Positions 20,102 through 30,008 of a DNA stretch of 64,000 bases are shown piece after piece (position 1 is the stretch's first letter; each line of letters opens with the position of its first letter). Source of the DNA: Roseiarcus sp963779095 (GTDB taxonomy: Bacteria; Pseudomonadota; Alphaproteobacteria; Rhizobiales; Beijerinckiaceae); NCBI GenBank assembly GCA_963779095.1, contig CAVZWU010000011.1, positions 186,001 to 250,000 on the forward strand, read 5' to 3'. The notes beneath the pieces were generated by a model that did not search any database, was not told where the DNA came from, and saw only the letters and a list, made by a program, of their open reading frames with translations. The position numbers were made by a program, and so were the translations under genes.

Positions 20102-21297
20102 ATGTCGCATCTCCCCAATCGCGCTTTCGGCTTCCAGACCCGCGCGATTCATTCCGGCTAAAATCCGCTGGAGGATCGAGGCGCCGTGGCGCCGCCGATC
20201 TACATGACCTCGACCTTCGCGTTTCCGGACGTCGAAGCGGCCAATGCGGTGATCGCTGACGAGGAGCCCGGCTTCCTCTATGGCCGTGAACATAATCCGA
20301 CCCAGGATCTGCTCGAGCGCCGGATCGCCGATCTCGAGGGCGCGGAGGCGGCCGTCGTCACGGCGTCGGGCATGGCCGCCATCGCCTCGCTGTTCCTGTC
20401 GCTGATGAAATAGGCGACGAGATCATCGTCCACGAGACGTTCTACTCCAACACGAGGGCTCTGACCGAAGAAGGCTGCCGCGGCTTGGAGCCAATCTGGT
20501 CAAAAATCGACCTCTCGTAGCCCGAGGCGCTTCAACGCGCAATCACACCGAAAAGCCGCTTCCTCTATTTCGAGACCCCGATCAATCCGACCGGCGATGT
20601 GCTCGATATTTGGGCGCTGTCGGAGGCAGCCCATGCCGCGGGGCCGATCGTCGTCGTCGACTCGACCTTCGCCTCGCCAGCCCTCCAGCGACCGCTCGAA
20701 CACGGCGCCGATGTCGTGGTCCATTCCCTCACCAAATATATCAACGGCCATGGCGATCTGCTCGGCGGCGTCGTGGTCGGCGACGCCCCCACGGTGCACG
20801 CCGTGCGAAACCGTGGCCTGCGCTATCTTACCGGCGCGACGCTCTCTCCGATGGCCTGCTTCCTCGTCCTGCGCGGCCTCAAAACCCTGCATCTGCGGAT
20901 GCGCCAGCATGGCGAGAACGCGCTGGCGGTGGCCGAGATGCTGGCCGCCCATCCGGCGGTGCGCGTCGTTCGCTACCCGTTCCTCCCGGCCTATCCGCGC
21001 TCACGCGATCGCGCGCCGCCAGATGAGCGGCGGCAGCGGCATGATGTCCTTCGAGCTGAGGTCAGGCTACGACGGCGCGGTCCGGTTGATGAACCGGCTG
21101 CAGCTCATCGCCCGCGCGGTGAGCCTCGGCGATGTCGAATCGCCATCATGCATCCCGGCGGGCTCGCCCAGGCGCGGCAAAAGGGCCAGACTCGCCGAAG
21201 CTGCGACCGGCGTTACGATGGACTGATGAGGCTCTCGGTTGGCCTGGAAGATGCTTGTGATCTGATCGACGACTTGAAACAGGCGTTGGATTTCTAG
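20102..21297 (+). pseudogene. Cystathionine gamma-synthase / methionine gamma-lyase family PLP enzyme (several lesions)
   Basis: Cys/Met-metabolism PLP enzyme. FQTRAIHSG-x-NPLEDRGAVAPPIYMTSTFAF is the family N-terminus; its x is a TAA at 20159-20161 where Tyr is expected. The PLP-phosphate motif ASGMAAIASLFLSL is followed by a lost base near 20411. A TAG interrupts IDLS-x-PEAL at 20518-20520. The PLP-lysine region reads VVVHSLTKYINGHGDLLGG, so the catalytic Lys is present. Further frame changes occur near 20998 and between about 21140 and 21230, before the conserved end LMRLSVGLEDACDLIDDLKQALDF. Whether it cleaves methionine, cystathionine or O-acylhomoserine cannot be told. Confidence 0.75.
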
Positions 21298-21332
21298 CCG
21301 GACAAGGCTCGGTTCTACCGAAGGAGAGGAAC

Positions 21333-23024
21333 ATGACGGAAAATCGGCTTGCGACCATGCCGGCAGACAGCGCTTCCACGGAACGCGGGCTGAGCCGCCG
21401 GGAAATTCTGCTCGCAGGCCTCGCGCTGCCCGCCCTTGGGCGGCGTTGGCGTCGCGTCGCTTGTCCTCTCCGACCCCGCGAAGGCGGCCGCGGCGGGTCA
21501 ATGCGTGGTCGGCGTGACGCAGGAGGCGGTCAACTTCAATCCGCTGCTCTACGTAAACACCGGCGTCGAGACATGCGTCGAATTCACCGTCTTCGATTCT
21601 CTGTGGAAGATCGATCCCCAGGGAAAGTTCATTCCCAATCTTGCGACCGAGATCCCGACCGTGGAAAACGGCGGCGTCTCGAAGGACGGCCTCATCTGGA
21701 CGATCAAGCTGCGGCCCGACGTAACGTGGCACGACGGGCCAGCCGTTTTCCGCCGACGACGTCGCCTTCACGCTCGACGTCATCATGAACCCGAAAGTGG
21801 CGGTGCGCAGCCGTCAGGGTCATGAGCATGTCGAGCATTATGCCGTGAAGGACCCGCACACGATCGAGATCAAGCTCAAGGACAGTTTTGCGCCGTATCT
21901 CGTCTCGTGGCAGAAGACGAGCGTCATCCCCAAGCATATCCTCGCGTCGGTTCCGGACATCAACACGGCGCCGTTCAACACCAATCCGGTCGGCACGGGT
22001 CCGTTCAAGTTCAAGGAGCGGGTTGCGGGCAGCTACATTTCTTTCGAGCCGAACCCGAAATATCACGGCGGCGCGCCGAAGCTGACCTCGCTCATCCAGA
22101 AATACGTGCCCGACCAGCAGACGCTGTTCGCGCAGTTCCAGACCGGCGAGGTCGACGTCTACGACATCCAGGGCATTCCGCCGCTGCTCTATCAGCGGGC
22201 CAAGGCGATTCCGGCGCGAAGGCCGTGCTTGAACCCGAACCCGTTCGTGGAATTCATCTATCTTCAATTGCGGCAAACCTCAGTTCGAGGACAAGCGGGT
22301 GCGCAAGGCGCTCTACATGGCGGTCGACCGCAAGGGATGGATCGACGCCGTCTATTACGGCGTGCCAGTTCCGACGCTGAGCTACCTGCCCCCGAACCAC
22401 TGGGCCTACAACAAGGCGCTCGTCGATCCCGGCTACGATCCGAAGAAGGCGGCGCGCTTCTGGACGAGGCGGGCTGGAAGGTCGCTTCCGACGGTGTGCG
22501 CGCCAAGGACGGGGTCCGCCTCGCATTCACCATGTCGACCACCGCCGGCAACAAGTCGCGCGAGCAGGCGCAACAGCTGGTCCAGCAGAACCTGAAGAAG
22601 ATCAACGTCGAGATGACGATCAAGAATATGCCGGCGTCTGTCGTGTGGGGGGACTACACGGTGCAGAGCCAGTTCGACACGCTTGATGGTGGGCTGGGAC
22701 GCGCTGCTCTACCCCGACCCGGACTATGGCGACCGCATCCGCTCCACCGCTATTCCGGCCAAGGGCGGCAGCGGCTCGAATTATGTGCAGTACCAGAATC
22801 CGGAAATCGACAAGCTTTCCGATCAGGGGCGTGGCGACCACCAATCTCGAGGAGCGCAAGGCGATCTACGACAAGATCCAGGCGATCCTGCTCGACGACC
22901 TGCCCTTCGCCCCGATCTTCTCCTACCAGTCGATCGTCGGCGTCAGGGATCGGATGAAGGGCTACGAGGTGAATCCCTACCTGACCTCGAACTCTGGAAC
23001 ACGGCGGACTGGACGACCACCTGA
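21333..23024 (+). pseudogene. Periplasmic solute-binding protein of a peptide-type ABC transporter (multiple frameshifts)
   Basis: SBP_bac_5 family. An AAGGAGAGG ribosome binding site precedes the ATG. The Tat-type signal GLSRREILLAGLALPAL is followed after a frameshift (near 21440) by the mature start CVVGVTQEAVNFNPLLYVNTG. VFDSLWKIDPQGKFIPNLA and GLIWTIKLRPDVTWHDG are hallmark blocks. Further frame changes fall near 21745, 22220, 22275, 22465, 22685, 22820 and 22990; between them the sequence reads normally (KVRKALYMAVDRKGW-like, VPTLSYLPPNHWAYN, LDDLPFAPIFSY). About 560 residues if repaired. First gene of a five-gene transporter operon. Confidence 0.8.
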
Positions 23025-23033
23025 GCCGTCGGC

Positions 23034-23991
23034 GTGGGCCGCTTCCTGGTCAACCGCCTGGCCCAATCGGCGGTCCTGCTTGTGGGCGTTTCGGTCATCG
23101 GCTTCGCGCTGATGCACCTCGCCCCGGGCGGGCCGCTCGCGATGTATACGCTGAACCCGACGGTGACCGCGCAGGACATTCAGCGCATCAAGGTTCAGTT
23201 CGGGCTCGATCAGCCGGTCTGGGTGCAATATTTCAAATGGGCCGCCGGCGTCTTCACCGGCAATTGGGGCTATAGCTTCTTCGGCGGCCAGCCGGTGCGC
23301 GACGTCGTGTTCGACCGGCTGCCCGCGACTTTCGAGCTGATGGGATCGGCGCTCTGCCTGTCGCTTCTCATCGGAGTGGCGATCGGAATCCTGTCGGCGG
23401 TGAAGCGTGGTTCGCTTCTCGACCATGCCACGGCGGTCGCGGCGATGGTGGCGCTGTCGCTGCCGACCTTCTGGTTCGGCCTGCTCGCGATCTTCATTTT
23501 CGCGCAGACTCTGGGCTGGCTGCCGGCGGGCGGGAATCACAGCACCGACGGCGGCGGCTTCCTCGATGCGCTGCGGCATCTCATCCTGCCGGTCGCCGTG
23601 CTCGCGCTCGTGCTGGTCGCGCAATGGAGCCGCTATACGCGCTCCTATATGCTCGAGATCCTCAATCAGGACTTCATCCGCACGGCGCGGGCCAAGGGGC
23701 TGCGGCCGAGCCGCGTCCTCGTCAATCATGCGCTGCGGGCGGCGCTCCGTGCCGCTGATCACGCTCGGCGGATTGCAGCTCCCGCTGCTCGTCGGCGGCG
23801 CGCTCGTCACCGAGACGGTGTTCAGCTGGCCCGGAATGGGCCTTCTCTTCGTCAACGCGCTCGGCTCGCGCGACTATCCCGTTCTCATGGCGATCCTAAT
23901 GGTCGGCGCTTTCGTCGTCGTGCTCGGCAATCTGATCGCCGACATCCTGATTGCGCTCGTCGACCCGCGCGTGAAGATCGCGCATGTTTGA
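23034..23991 (+). pseudogene. ABC transporter permease, DppB family (one frameshift)
   Basis: Inner-membrane permease with six predicted helices. It starts at a GTG (23034), 9 bp after the binding-protein stop. The N-terminal helix FLVNRLAQSAVLLVGVSVIGFALMHL and the periplasmic PGGP segment are typical of DppB. The EAA-loop region YMLEILNQDFIRTARAKGLRPSRVLVNHALR is intact. One base appears lost near 23748, after which LITLGGLQLPLLVGGALVTETVFSWPGMG and the last two helices follow in another frame. About 318 residues if repaired. It overlaps the next permease by 8 nt. Confidence 0.85.
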
Positions 23992-24865
23992 CTCGGTTGT
24001 CGGGACGCCGCCAGCCGTCGCGCCGCCGCGCCGTCACGCGTCGCGCCACTTCTTCCGCCATCGGCTCGCCGCGCTCGGCCTTGTGGTGATCGTCGCGCTC
24101 GTTCTGAGCGCCGCCTTCGCCTCATGGCTTTCGCCGTACAATCCCGACGACGTCGACATCGCCAACCGGTACGCCCCGCCGCTGTCGCCCGGCCATCTGC
24201 TCGGCAGCGACGACCTTGGACGCGATGTGCTCACGCGCCTCATGTACGCAGGCCAGATTTCGCTCTCGGTCGGCGTCGCCGCGATGGCGGTGACGGTGAT
24301 CGTCGGTTTCGCGATCGGCGCATTCGCGGCCTATCTGGGCGGCTGGGTCGACATGGCGCTCATGCGCGTCACCGACACGATGCTGTGTTTTCCGAGCGTA
24401 TTCCTGCTCTTGTTCGTCGCGGCTTTCGTGACGCCGAGTCTCGCCTCCATTTCGCTGATGATCGGCCTCACCTGCTGGATGGAGCTCGCCCGCGTCATCT
24501 ATGGCCAGATACGCGTCCTCAGATCCGCAGATTTTGTCGCGGCCGCCCGCATGGTGGGAGCGCCGGCCTGGCGCATCATCCTGCGGCAGATTCTGCCCAA
24601 CGTGACGGCGCCCATTCTCGTCGCCGCGACGCTCAACACCGCCAACGCGATCCTGCTCGAAAGCTACATCAGCTTCCTCGGATACGGCATCCAGCCGCCG
24701 CAGGCGAGCTGGGGCAACATGCTCACCAACGCTCAGAGCGACTTCCTGGTCGATCCCTGGCTGGCCGTCATGCCGGGGCTTGCGATCACGCTTGCCGTGA
24801 CGAGCTTCAACTTCATCGGCGACGGGCTTCGCGACGCGCTCGATCCGAAGGTGAGCCAGCGATGA
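23984..24865 (+). CDS. ABC transporter permease, DppC family
   Basis: Second inner-membrane permease, 293 residues, intact. The N-terminal cytoplasmic stretch is followed by LAALGLVVIVALVLSAAFA, the SPYNPDDVDIANRYAPPLSPGHLLGSDDLGRDVLTR-type block that marks the DppC/OppC family, and the EAA loop IRVLRSADFVAAARMVGAPAWRIILRQILPN. Its stop overlaps the ATPase start (ATGA at 24862). It is the only undamaged gene of the transporter operon. The substrate is probably a peptide, opine or amine, judged only from neighbours. Confidence 0.92.
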   Translation: MFDSVVGTPPAVAPPRRHASRHFFRHRLAALGLVVIVALVLSAAFASWLSPYNPDDVDIANRYAPPLSPGHLLGSDDLGRDVLTRLMYAGQISLSVGVAAMAVTVIVGFAIGAFAAYLGGWVDMALMRVTDTMLCFPSVFLLLFVAAFVTPSLASISLMIGLTCWMELARVIYGQIRVLRSADFVAAARMVGAPAWRIILRQILPNVTAPILVAATLNTANAILLESYISFLGYGIQPPQASWGNMLTNAQSDFLVDPWLAVMPGLAITLAVTSFNFIGDGLRDALDPKVSQR

Positions 24866-25813
24866 GCGGCGCGGCGCGTCTTCTCGCGGTCGAGGATCTC
24901 ACAGTCGCCTTCGGCCGAACGAAGGCTGTCGACCGCGTCTCCTTCACGCTCGACGCAGGCGAAACGCTTGGGCTTGTCGGTGAGAGCGGATGCGGCAAGT
25001 CGACGACGGCGATGGCGCTCATGCGGTTGCTTCAGGGCGCTGAAACCGGCGGACACGCGTGGTTCGAAGGCGTGGACCTCGTCGCCGCTCGCCGAGGAGC
25101 GGATGCGCGAGATCCGTGGCGCGACGATCGGCATGATCTTCCAGGACCCGGTCACGGCGCTTCATCCGATGATTCGCGTCGGCGACCAGGTCGCAGAGAC
25201 GTTGCGGACCCATCGCAGCCTTGGCGCCAAGGAGGCGCGCGCCCGAACAATCGACCTCTTTCGCAAGGTCGGCATCGCGGCCCCCGAGGAGCGCCTGCGC
25301 GTCTATCCGCATGAGATGTCCGGGGGCATGTGCCAGCGCGTCATCATCGCGATGGCGATCGCCTGTTCGCCCCGGCTCCTGCTTGCGGACGAACCGACCA
25401 CCGCTCTCGACGTGACGGTGCAGGCGCAGATCCTCGAACTCCTGCGCAGCATCGCGCGCGACGGCGCCATGAGCATGATCCTGATCACGCACGATCTCGG
25501 CGTCGTCGCGGGCGTGACGAATCGCGTGGCCGTCATGTACGCCGGCGTCATTGTCGAGACCGCCCCGACCGACCGGCTGTTCGCCGATCCGAAGCATCCC
25601 TATACGCAGGGGCTGCTGCGCTCGATCCCGCGCCTCGACAGCGGATGGGACGAGGAGATGCCGACCATCGCCGGCGCGGTCCATGACGCCCACGCGCTCC
25701 CAGGCTGCCGCTTCGCGCCGCGCTGTCCGCTCGCCGCCGAAGTCTGCCGCGAGGCGCCGCCGCTGCGGTCCTTGGGCGCGGACCATCAGGCCGCCTGCTG
25801 GAGAGCTTCGTGA
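24862..25813 (+). pseudogene. ABC transporter ATP-binding protein, DppD family (one frameshift)
   Basis: ATPase with Walker A GESGCGKSTTAMALMRLL. The frame changes once near 25085 (LVAARRGADAR versus the expected PLAEERMREIRG). Past that point it is normal: Q-loop IGMIFQDPVTALHPM, signature EMSGGMCQRVIIAMAIA, Walker B LLLADEPTTALDV, H-loop ITHDLG. The C-terminal oligopeptide-transporter domain PGCRFAPRCPLAAEVC shows the usual cysteine pattern. About 317 residues if repaired. It overlaps the next ATPase by GTGA at 25810. Confidence 0.85.
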
Positions 25814-26767
25814 GCGAGGCGATCGTCGAAGCGATCGGTCTCGCCCTGCATTACAAGCTCCGGGGAAACGGCTGCTGCGCGCCGTCGACGGCGTTGATCT
25901 TACGATCGGCCACGGCGCCACGCTCGGCCTCGTAGGGGAGAGCGGCAGCGGAAAGAGCACGCTGGGGCGAACCCTCGTCGGCCTGCAAAACCCGAGCGGG
26001 GGCGAAGTGCGCTTCGAGGGCGAGTCGGTCGCCGGCGCCGGGCGCGCGAAGCTTGTCCGCCTGCGTCGGCAGCGGCAGATCGTGTTCCAGGATCCATCCG
26101 GCGCGCTCAACCCGCGCATGACTCTCGGCGACACGATTGTCGAGCATCTGCGCGTTCAGGGTTTTTCACGCGTGGCGGCCCGCGAGCGGGCGGGCGAGGT
26201 TCTCACCCTCGCCGGCCTGTCCACGGCCTTTTCGGGCCGCTACCCGCACGAAGTGTCCGGCGGCCAGCGCCAGCGCGCGGTTATCGCGCGGGCGATCAGC
26301 ACAGATCCCGCGTTCATCGTCGCCGACGAGCCTGTGTCCGCGCTCGACGTCTCGACGCGGGCGCAGATCATGAACCTATTGCGAGAGTTGCAAAGGCGGA
26401 GCGGCCTCACAATGCTGTTCATCAGCCACGACCTCAGCATCGTGGCGCATATGTGCCGGAGGTCGCGGTCATGTATCTCGGCCAGGTGGTGGAGCGCGCG
26501 CCGCGCAACTCGCTGTTCAGGACTCCGCTGCATCCCTACACGGCCGCGCTCCTGTCTGCGATTCCGTTGCCCGATCCCGTTCTCGAGCGCACGCGGACGC
26601 GCATCGTTCTGAAGGGGGAGACGCCGGACCCGTCAGCCATTCCGGCCGGCTGCCGCTTCCATACGCGCTGCCTGCGAGCGACCGAAGTTTGCACGAAGCT
26701 CACGCCGGAGACGCGCACGCTCCTTCCCGGCCATACGGTCGCCTGCCATCATCCGCTCGATGCCTGA
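25810..26767 (+). pseudogene. ABC transporter ATP-binding protein, DppF family (two frameshifts)
   Basis: Second ATPase, starting at a GTG overlapping the previous stop. The frame changes near 25860, before GKRLLRAVDGVDL. Walker A GESGSGKSTLGRTLVGLQ, signature EVSGGQRQRAVIARAIS, Walker B FIVADEPVSALDV and H-loop ISHDLS then read well. A second change near 26452 precedes EVAVMYLGQVVERAPRN and the CRFHTRCLRATEVC tail. The end ACHHPLDA is the normal DppF terminus. Last gene of the transporter operon; the neighbour on the opposite strand is truncated right at its stop. Confidence 0.83.
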
Positions 26768-27312
26768 TCTCGTGTCAGGCAAGCGATCCGGATCGACGAA
26801 GATGTTGAACTCGGCGGCCGGCGTCGCGTTGCCGCCCTGGAAGAAGCCTCCGCCCATCAGCACGACCTCGCGCAGACGCGAAATGACGCGCGGCTCCATG
26901 ACCATCGCCATGGCGAGATTGGTCATCGGCCCAAGGGTGCAGACGGTCAGTTCGTTCTCCGGCGCCGTCATGATCGCGCGCACGAGATAGTCTACGGCAT
27001 GCTCCCTCTGGAGAGGTGTCACGGGCGGGGGCAGGCTGGCGCCGTCGAGTCCTGTCGGCCCATGCGCGTGCTCGGCGGTTTTGAGTTTCCTGACCATCGG
27101 CCCCGGACATCCGGCATAGACCGGCACGTCGGGTCGGCGTGCAAGCTCTACGACCTTGAGCGCATTCTCCGAAGTACGCGCCAGAGGAACGTTGCCGCGC
27201 ACCGTCGTGATCCCGACGACTTCGAGCTCGGCCGGAGCCCCAGCGCGAAAAGAATTGCGAAAGCGTCGTCCTGACCGGGGTCAGTGTCGATGATGATCTT
27301 GCGCGGCGCCAC
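26765..27312 (-). pseudogene. Nucleoside hydrolase, frameshifted and lacking its C-terminal third
   Basis: Inosine-uridine-preferring nucleoside hydrolase family, which cleaves the N-glycosidic bond of ribonucleosides. The calcium-binding signature IIIDTDPGQDDAFAI opens the protein; the GTG at 27312 is the likely start. A frameshift lies near 27240, before TTVRGNVPLARTSENAL. The family blocks VCTLGPMTNLAMAM and VLMGGGFFQGGNATPAAEFNIFVDP follow. At VDPDRL the homology stops, about 190 residues in (family about 310), exactly where the sequence meets the dppF stop on the other strand. This indicates a deletion with its junction near 26767. Confidence 0.75.
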
Positions 27313-27404
27313 TTCAGATCCGGAAGCGTGTTGTGCCGAGGCTCGTTTCTTGTCGACCGGACGGTCGGAGCATACGGTAGCGCTGTTTCGAGCAGGAGTC
27401 CGGC

Positions 27405-28411
27405 ATGGACGGAGCACGCGGAGAGTTTTCCCAAATTCCAATTCTCGACGTTTCCGGACTCTACGCGTCCAAAACAAGCGCCGTCCGCGATGTCGAGCAG
27501 GCACTGCGCGGACATCTGGAATCAGTAGGCTTTCTTTATATCGCCGGTCATCGCGTCCGGCGCGCCGCGGTCGAGGCTGTGCGCGACATGAGCAAGCCTT
27601 TTTCGCGCTTCCCGAGTCGGAGAAGCTCAAGCTCAGGATCGACCGCAATTTCAGGGGCTACCTTCCCTTCGCAGGCTCGACGATCGTCACCTCCTCAATC
27701 GCCAGGGTGAGCAAACCGAATCAGAGCGAATCGATCTTCTTTCTGCATGAAACCGCGCCGGACGACCCGCGCGTCCTCGGCGGCGAGCCTTTGCAGGGGC
27801 CGAACCAGTGGCCGGACGAAGCGGCGCTGCCTGGGTTTCGCGCGGTCATCGAACACTAACGTCGCGGAGATGACCGGTCTCGCCCGAAGGCTCGTCCACG
27901 CGATCGCAATCGCGATCGACCTGCCCGAGGACAGCATGGACCGGTGCTTCGAAAAGCCGACGACCTTCCTGCGGCTGCTGGACTATCCGACACAGCCCAA
28001 GGAGATCGGTCTGTTCGGCTCGGCTCCGCATACCGACTACGGCTACATCACGCTATTGGCGCAGGACGAGGTGGGCGGCCTGGAAGTTCGGAACAAGGCC
28101 GACGAATGGATCGCCGCCCCGCCCATCCCCGACACTTTCGTCATGAATGTCGGCGACATTCTCGCCCCCTGGACCAACGAACGTTTCGTGTCGACGCCGC
28201 ACCGCGTGATCAACCGCTCCGGGCGCGAACGCTAGTCCCAGCCGTTCTTTTTCGATCCGGGCATGGACGAAATGATCGAAGCGCTGCCGACCTGCCCGCC
28301 ATTGGGCGGAAGGCCGAAACTCCGCCGGTCCGCTACGGCGACTATCTGATGGAGCGGATCGACAAGAACTACCATTACCGCAAGGGCGCGGCGGACCGGG
28401 CGGCGGGCTGA
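27405..28411 (+). pseudogene. 2-oxoglutarate/Fe(II)-dependent oxygenase, isopenicillin-N-synthase-like family (several lesions)
   Basis: Non-heme iron oxygenase. The N-terminus FSQIPILDVSGLYA and HLESVGFLYIAGH is the DIOX_N domain. Frame changes lie near 27590, 27857 and 28290. The iron site HTD is in APHTDYGYITLLAQDEVGGLEV. The distal block PPIPDTFVMNVGDILAPWTNERFVSTPHRVINRSGRER contains the second His and the 2OG-binding Arg. A TAG at 28233-28235 replaces the Tyr expected before SQPFFFDPG. The end LMERIDKNYHYR is typical. Genes of this family often sit with nucleoside hydrolases and peptide-type ABC transporters, as here. The substrate is unknown. Confidence 0.75.
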
Positions 28412-28516
28412 CCCGTTCACATCAACTCGGGCGATCGTTTGGCGGGGCGAAAAGATCGCTCTGTCTTCGCCTCTCGCCCCGGCGCCGCAAAGCGGAGACT
28501 GCGGCGTTCCTCGCGG

Positions 28517-28735
28517 TCAATGAAACATTCGGGCGAGCAACGACGAGCGGTTTCCTCTCTTCCGGGTGACCTTGAGCGCCACTTCGCTCCAGTCTCTCGC
28601 CAGGAAATCGCTGCTCGCTTCCTGAGCGCGACGGCGGGCTTCAGCGCGGGCCTCATCGCCAAAACCGGAAATGAGCGCTTCCGCTTCGAAGGCGATCGCG
28701 AGCCGTAGATCATGTGGCCCCCGGTGATAGGACAT
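28517..28735 (-). CDS. Small conserved-looking hypothetical protein (72 aa)
   Basis: Soluble, charged, mostly helical 72-residue protein (SYHRGPHDLRLAIAFEAEAL start, ASSDFLARDWSEVALKVTRK middle). A good ribosome binding site (CAGGAG) lies 9 nt upstream of the ATG, and codon use is ordinary for the region. No domain recognised. It stands alone between the catabolic island and an outer-membrane protein gene. The overlapping 107-codon frame on the same strand has an Arg/Ser-rich composition typical of a shadow, so I prefer this one. Confidence 0.5.
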   Translation of the reverse strand: MSYHRGPHDLRLAIAFEAEALISGFGDEARAEARRRAQEASSDFLARDWSEVALKVTRKRGNRSSLLARMFH

Positions 28736-28913
28736 TTCACAAACTCCTGGCAGCTCAGCCCCGTTTCACGCGCGTGCTATAAGCGCAACGCTCGCGCCGC
28801 GCCGTGACCGGCGTCACAGCTCGAAAAAAGAGCGGCCGAATGGGACCCTCTCAGCTTGCCCTCGACCGTCCGTCAGCCGCCAACTTCAAATGGATGCGCG
28901 CACACCCCCGCCG

Positions 28914-29753
28914 TCAAAAATTCCACCACACGGCGAGCACCGCGCCATGCTCGCTGTTGGTCCTGACCGTCCAGACGGTCGAGAACACGCCGGCCTGAAT
29001 CGACCATGCGCGGCTCAGCGCATAGACCACGCTCGCCTCGGCTGTCGACTGGCGCCAGGCCGGGAATATCGGGTTGTTCGTCGACATCGAGACCGTGGTG
29101 AAGTCCTGGAGCATCAGCATGATCTTGGCGGTGAACTTGAATCCGACCGTGAGATCCCCATGCCATTCGTCGGGCGGGCCTTCGGTGCGCAGACGATAGG
29201 CGACCTCGGCGTCGAGAAAGCCCGGAACCGAGCCGAGGAACGGAATTCCCGCCAGCGAGAAATTGCGGCCCGCGTTGAGGCGCGCCTCGCCCGCCCATCC
29301 GGTATTGCCCTCCTGCGCGGGCGCCTTCGAATCGTGGGCGCCGGGGATGAACGCGGCCGCCTCGCCCGAGAACACCCATTCGCCCGTCGACCAGAGCTTC
29401 TGCCTCAGGCCCAGTCCCGAATAGTCGAGACCATTGAAGGTGTCCGGCGTCGGCTCGCCGATCGCATAATGTTCGAACGCCGTCTCGCCGAAAGCGGTCA
29501 GCGAGTCGGTCAGGCCGAATTGAACATAGGTCTGGGCGTCGAAGCGGCTCTGGTTGGCCGGGGGATTACCGCCCCAGGGCGGACCGAACCCGGTCCAGCC
29601 GTACAAGGTTTCGATGACCTGGCCGGTTCCCTGCGGCAGGGTCCAGGCGCCGCCCCATGCGCCCGCCGGCGCGCCGACGAGACCCATCAGAGCGCCTGCG
29701 GCAGCCCACCAAAGGTTCGGGGCGGCCACGGACCTCAAGAATCTGCCCCCCAA
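28914..29753 (-). CDS. Probable outer-membrane beta-barrel protein
   Basis: 279 residues. The N-terminus has a hydrophobic signal (AAAGALMGLVGAPAGAWGG). The body is made of alternating aromatic/polar strands (TYVQFGLTDSLTAFGETAFEHYAIG, EARLNAGRNFSLAGI, ASVVYALSRAWSIQAGVFSTVW) and ends in VLAVWWNF. A terminal Phe is the usual barrel-assembly signal. The start GQVIETLYGWTGFGP resembles uncharacterised outer-membrane proteins of Proteobacteria. It probably resides in the outer membrane; its cargo is unknown. The frame is intact. Upstream, 29754-30008 contains nothing I recognise. Confidence 0.65.
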   Translation of the reverse strand: MGGRFLRSVAAPNLWWAAAGALMGLVGAPAGAWGGAWTLPQGTGQVIETLYGWTGFGPPWGGNPPANQSRFDAQTYVQFGLTDSLTAFGETAFEHYAIGEPTPDTFNGLDYSGLGLRQKLWSTGEWVFSGEAAAFIPGAHDSKAPAQEGNTGWAGEARLNAGRNFSLAGIPFLGSVPGFLDAEVAYRLRTEGPPDEWHGDLTVGFKFTAKIMLMLQDFTTVSMSTNNPIFPAWRQSTAEASVVYALSRAWSIQAGVFSTVWTVRTNSEHGAVLAVWWNF

Positions 29754-30008
29754 CGCAACCAGCTACGCAGTCGTGCAACGCCTCCTGGCGACCACAGAAA
29801 AGAAGCGCCAATTGCCTTGATGCGTCAAGCCCAAATATGTCTAGCCATCGGCGGAAAACCCAATACACGCAACGGGTTGCGCGAGTTTGACTCGCGCGGG
29901 CAACTGGGCTGCGCCGCCCGCCCGCGCTTTTGGCGGAACGAACCCAATAAGGCGCGCGGCTCAGCGTCCGTGGCTCGCGCAGAGGCGCCCGTTCTGATAG
30001 AAGGCCGC

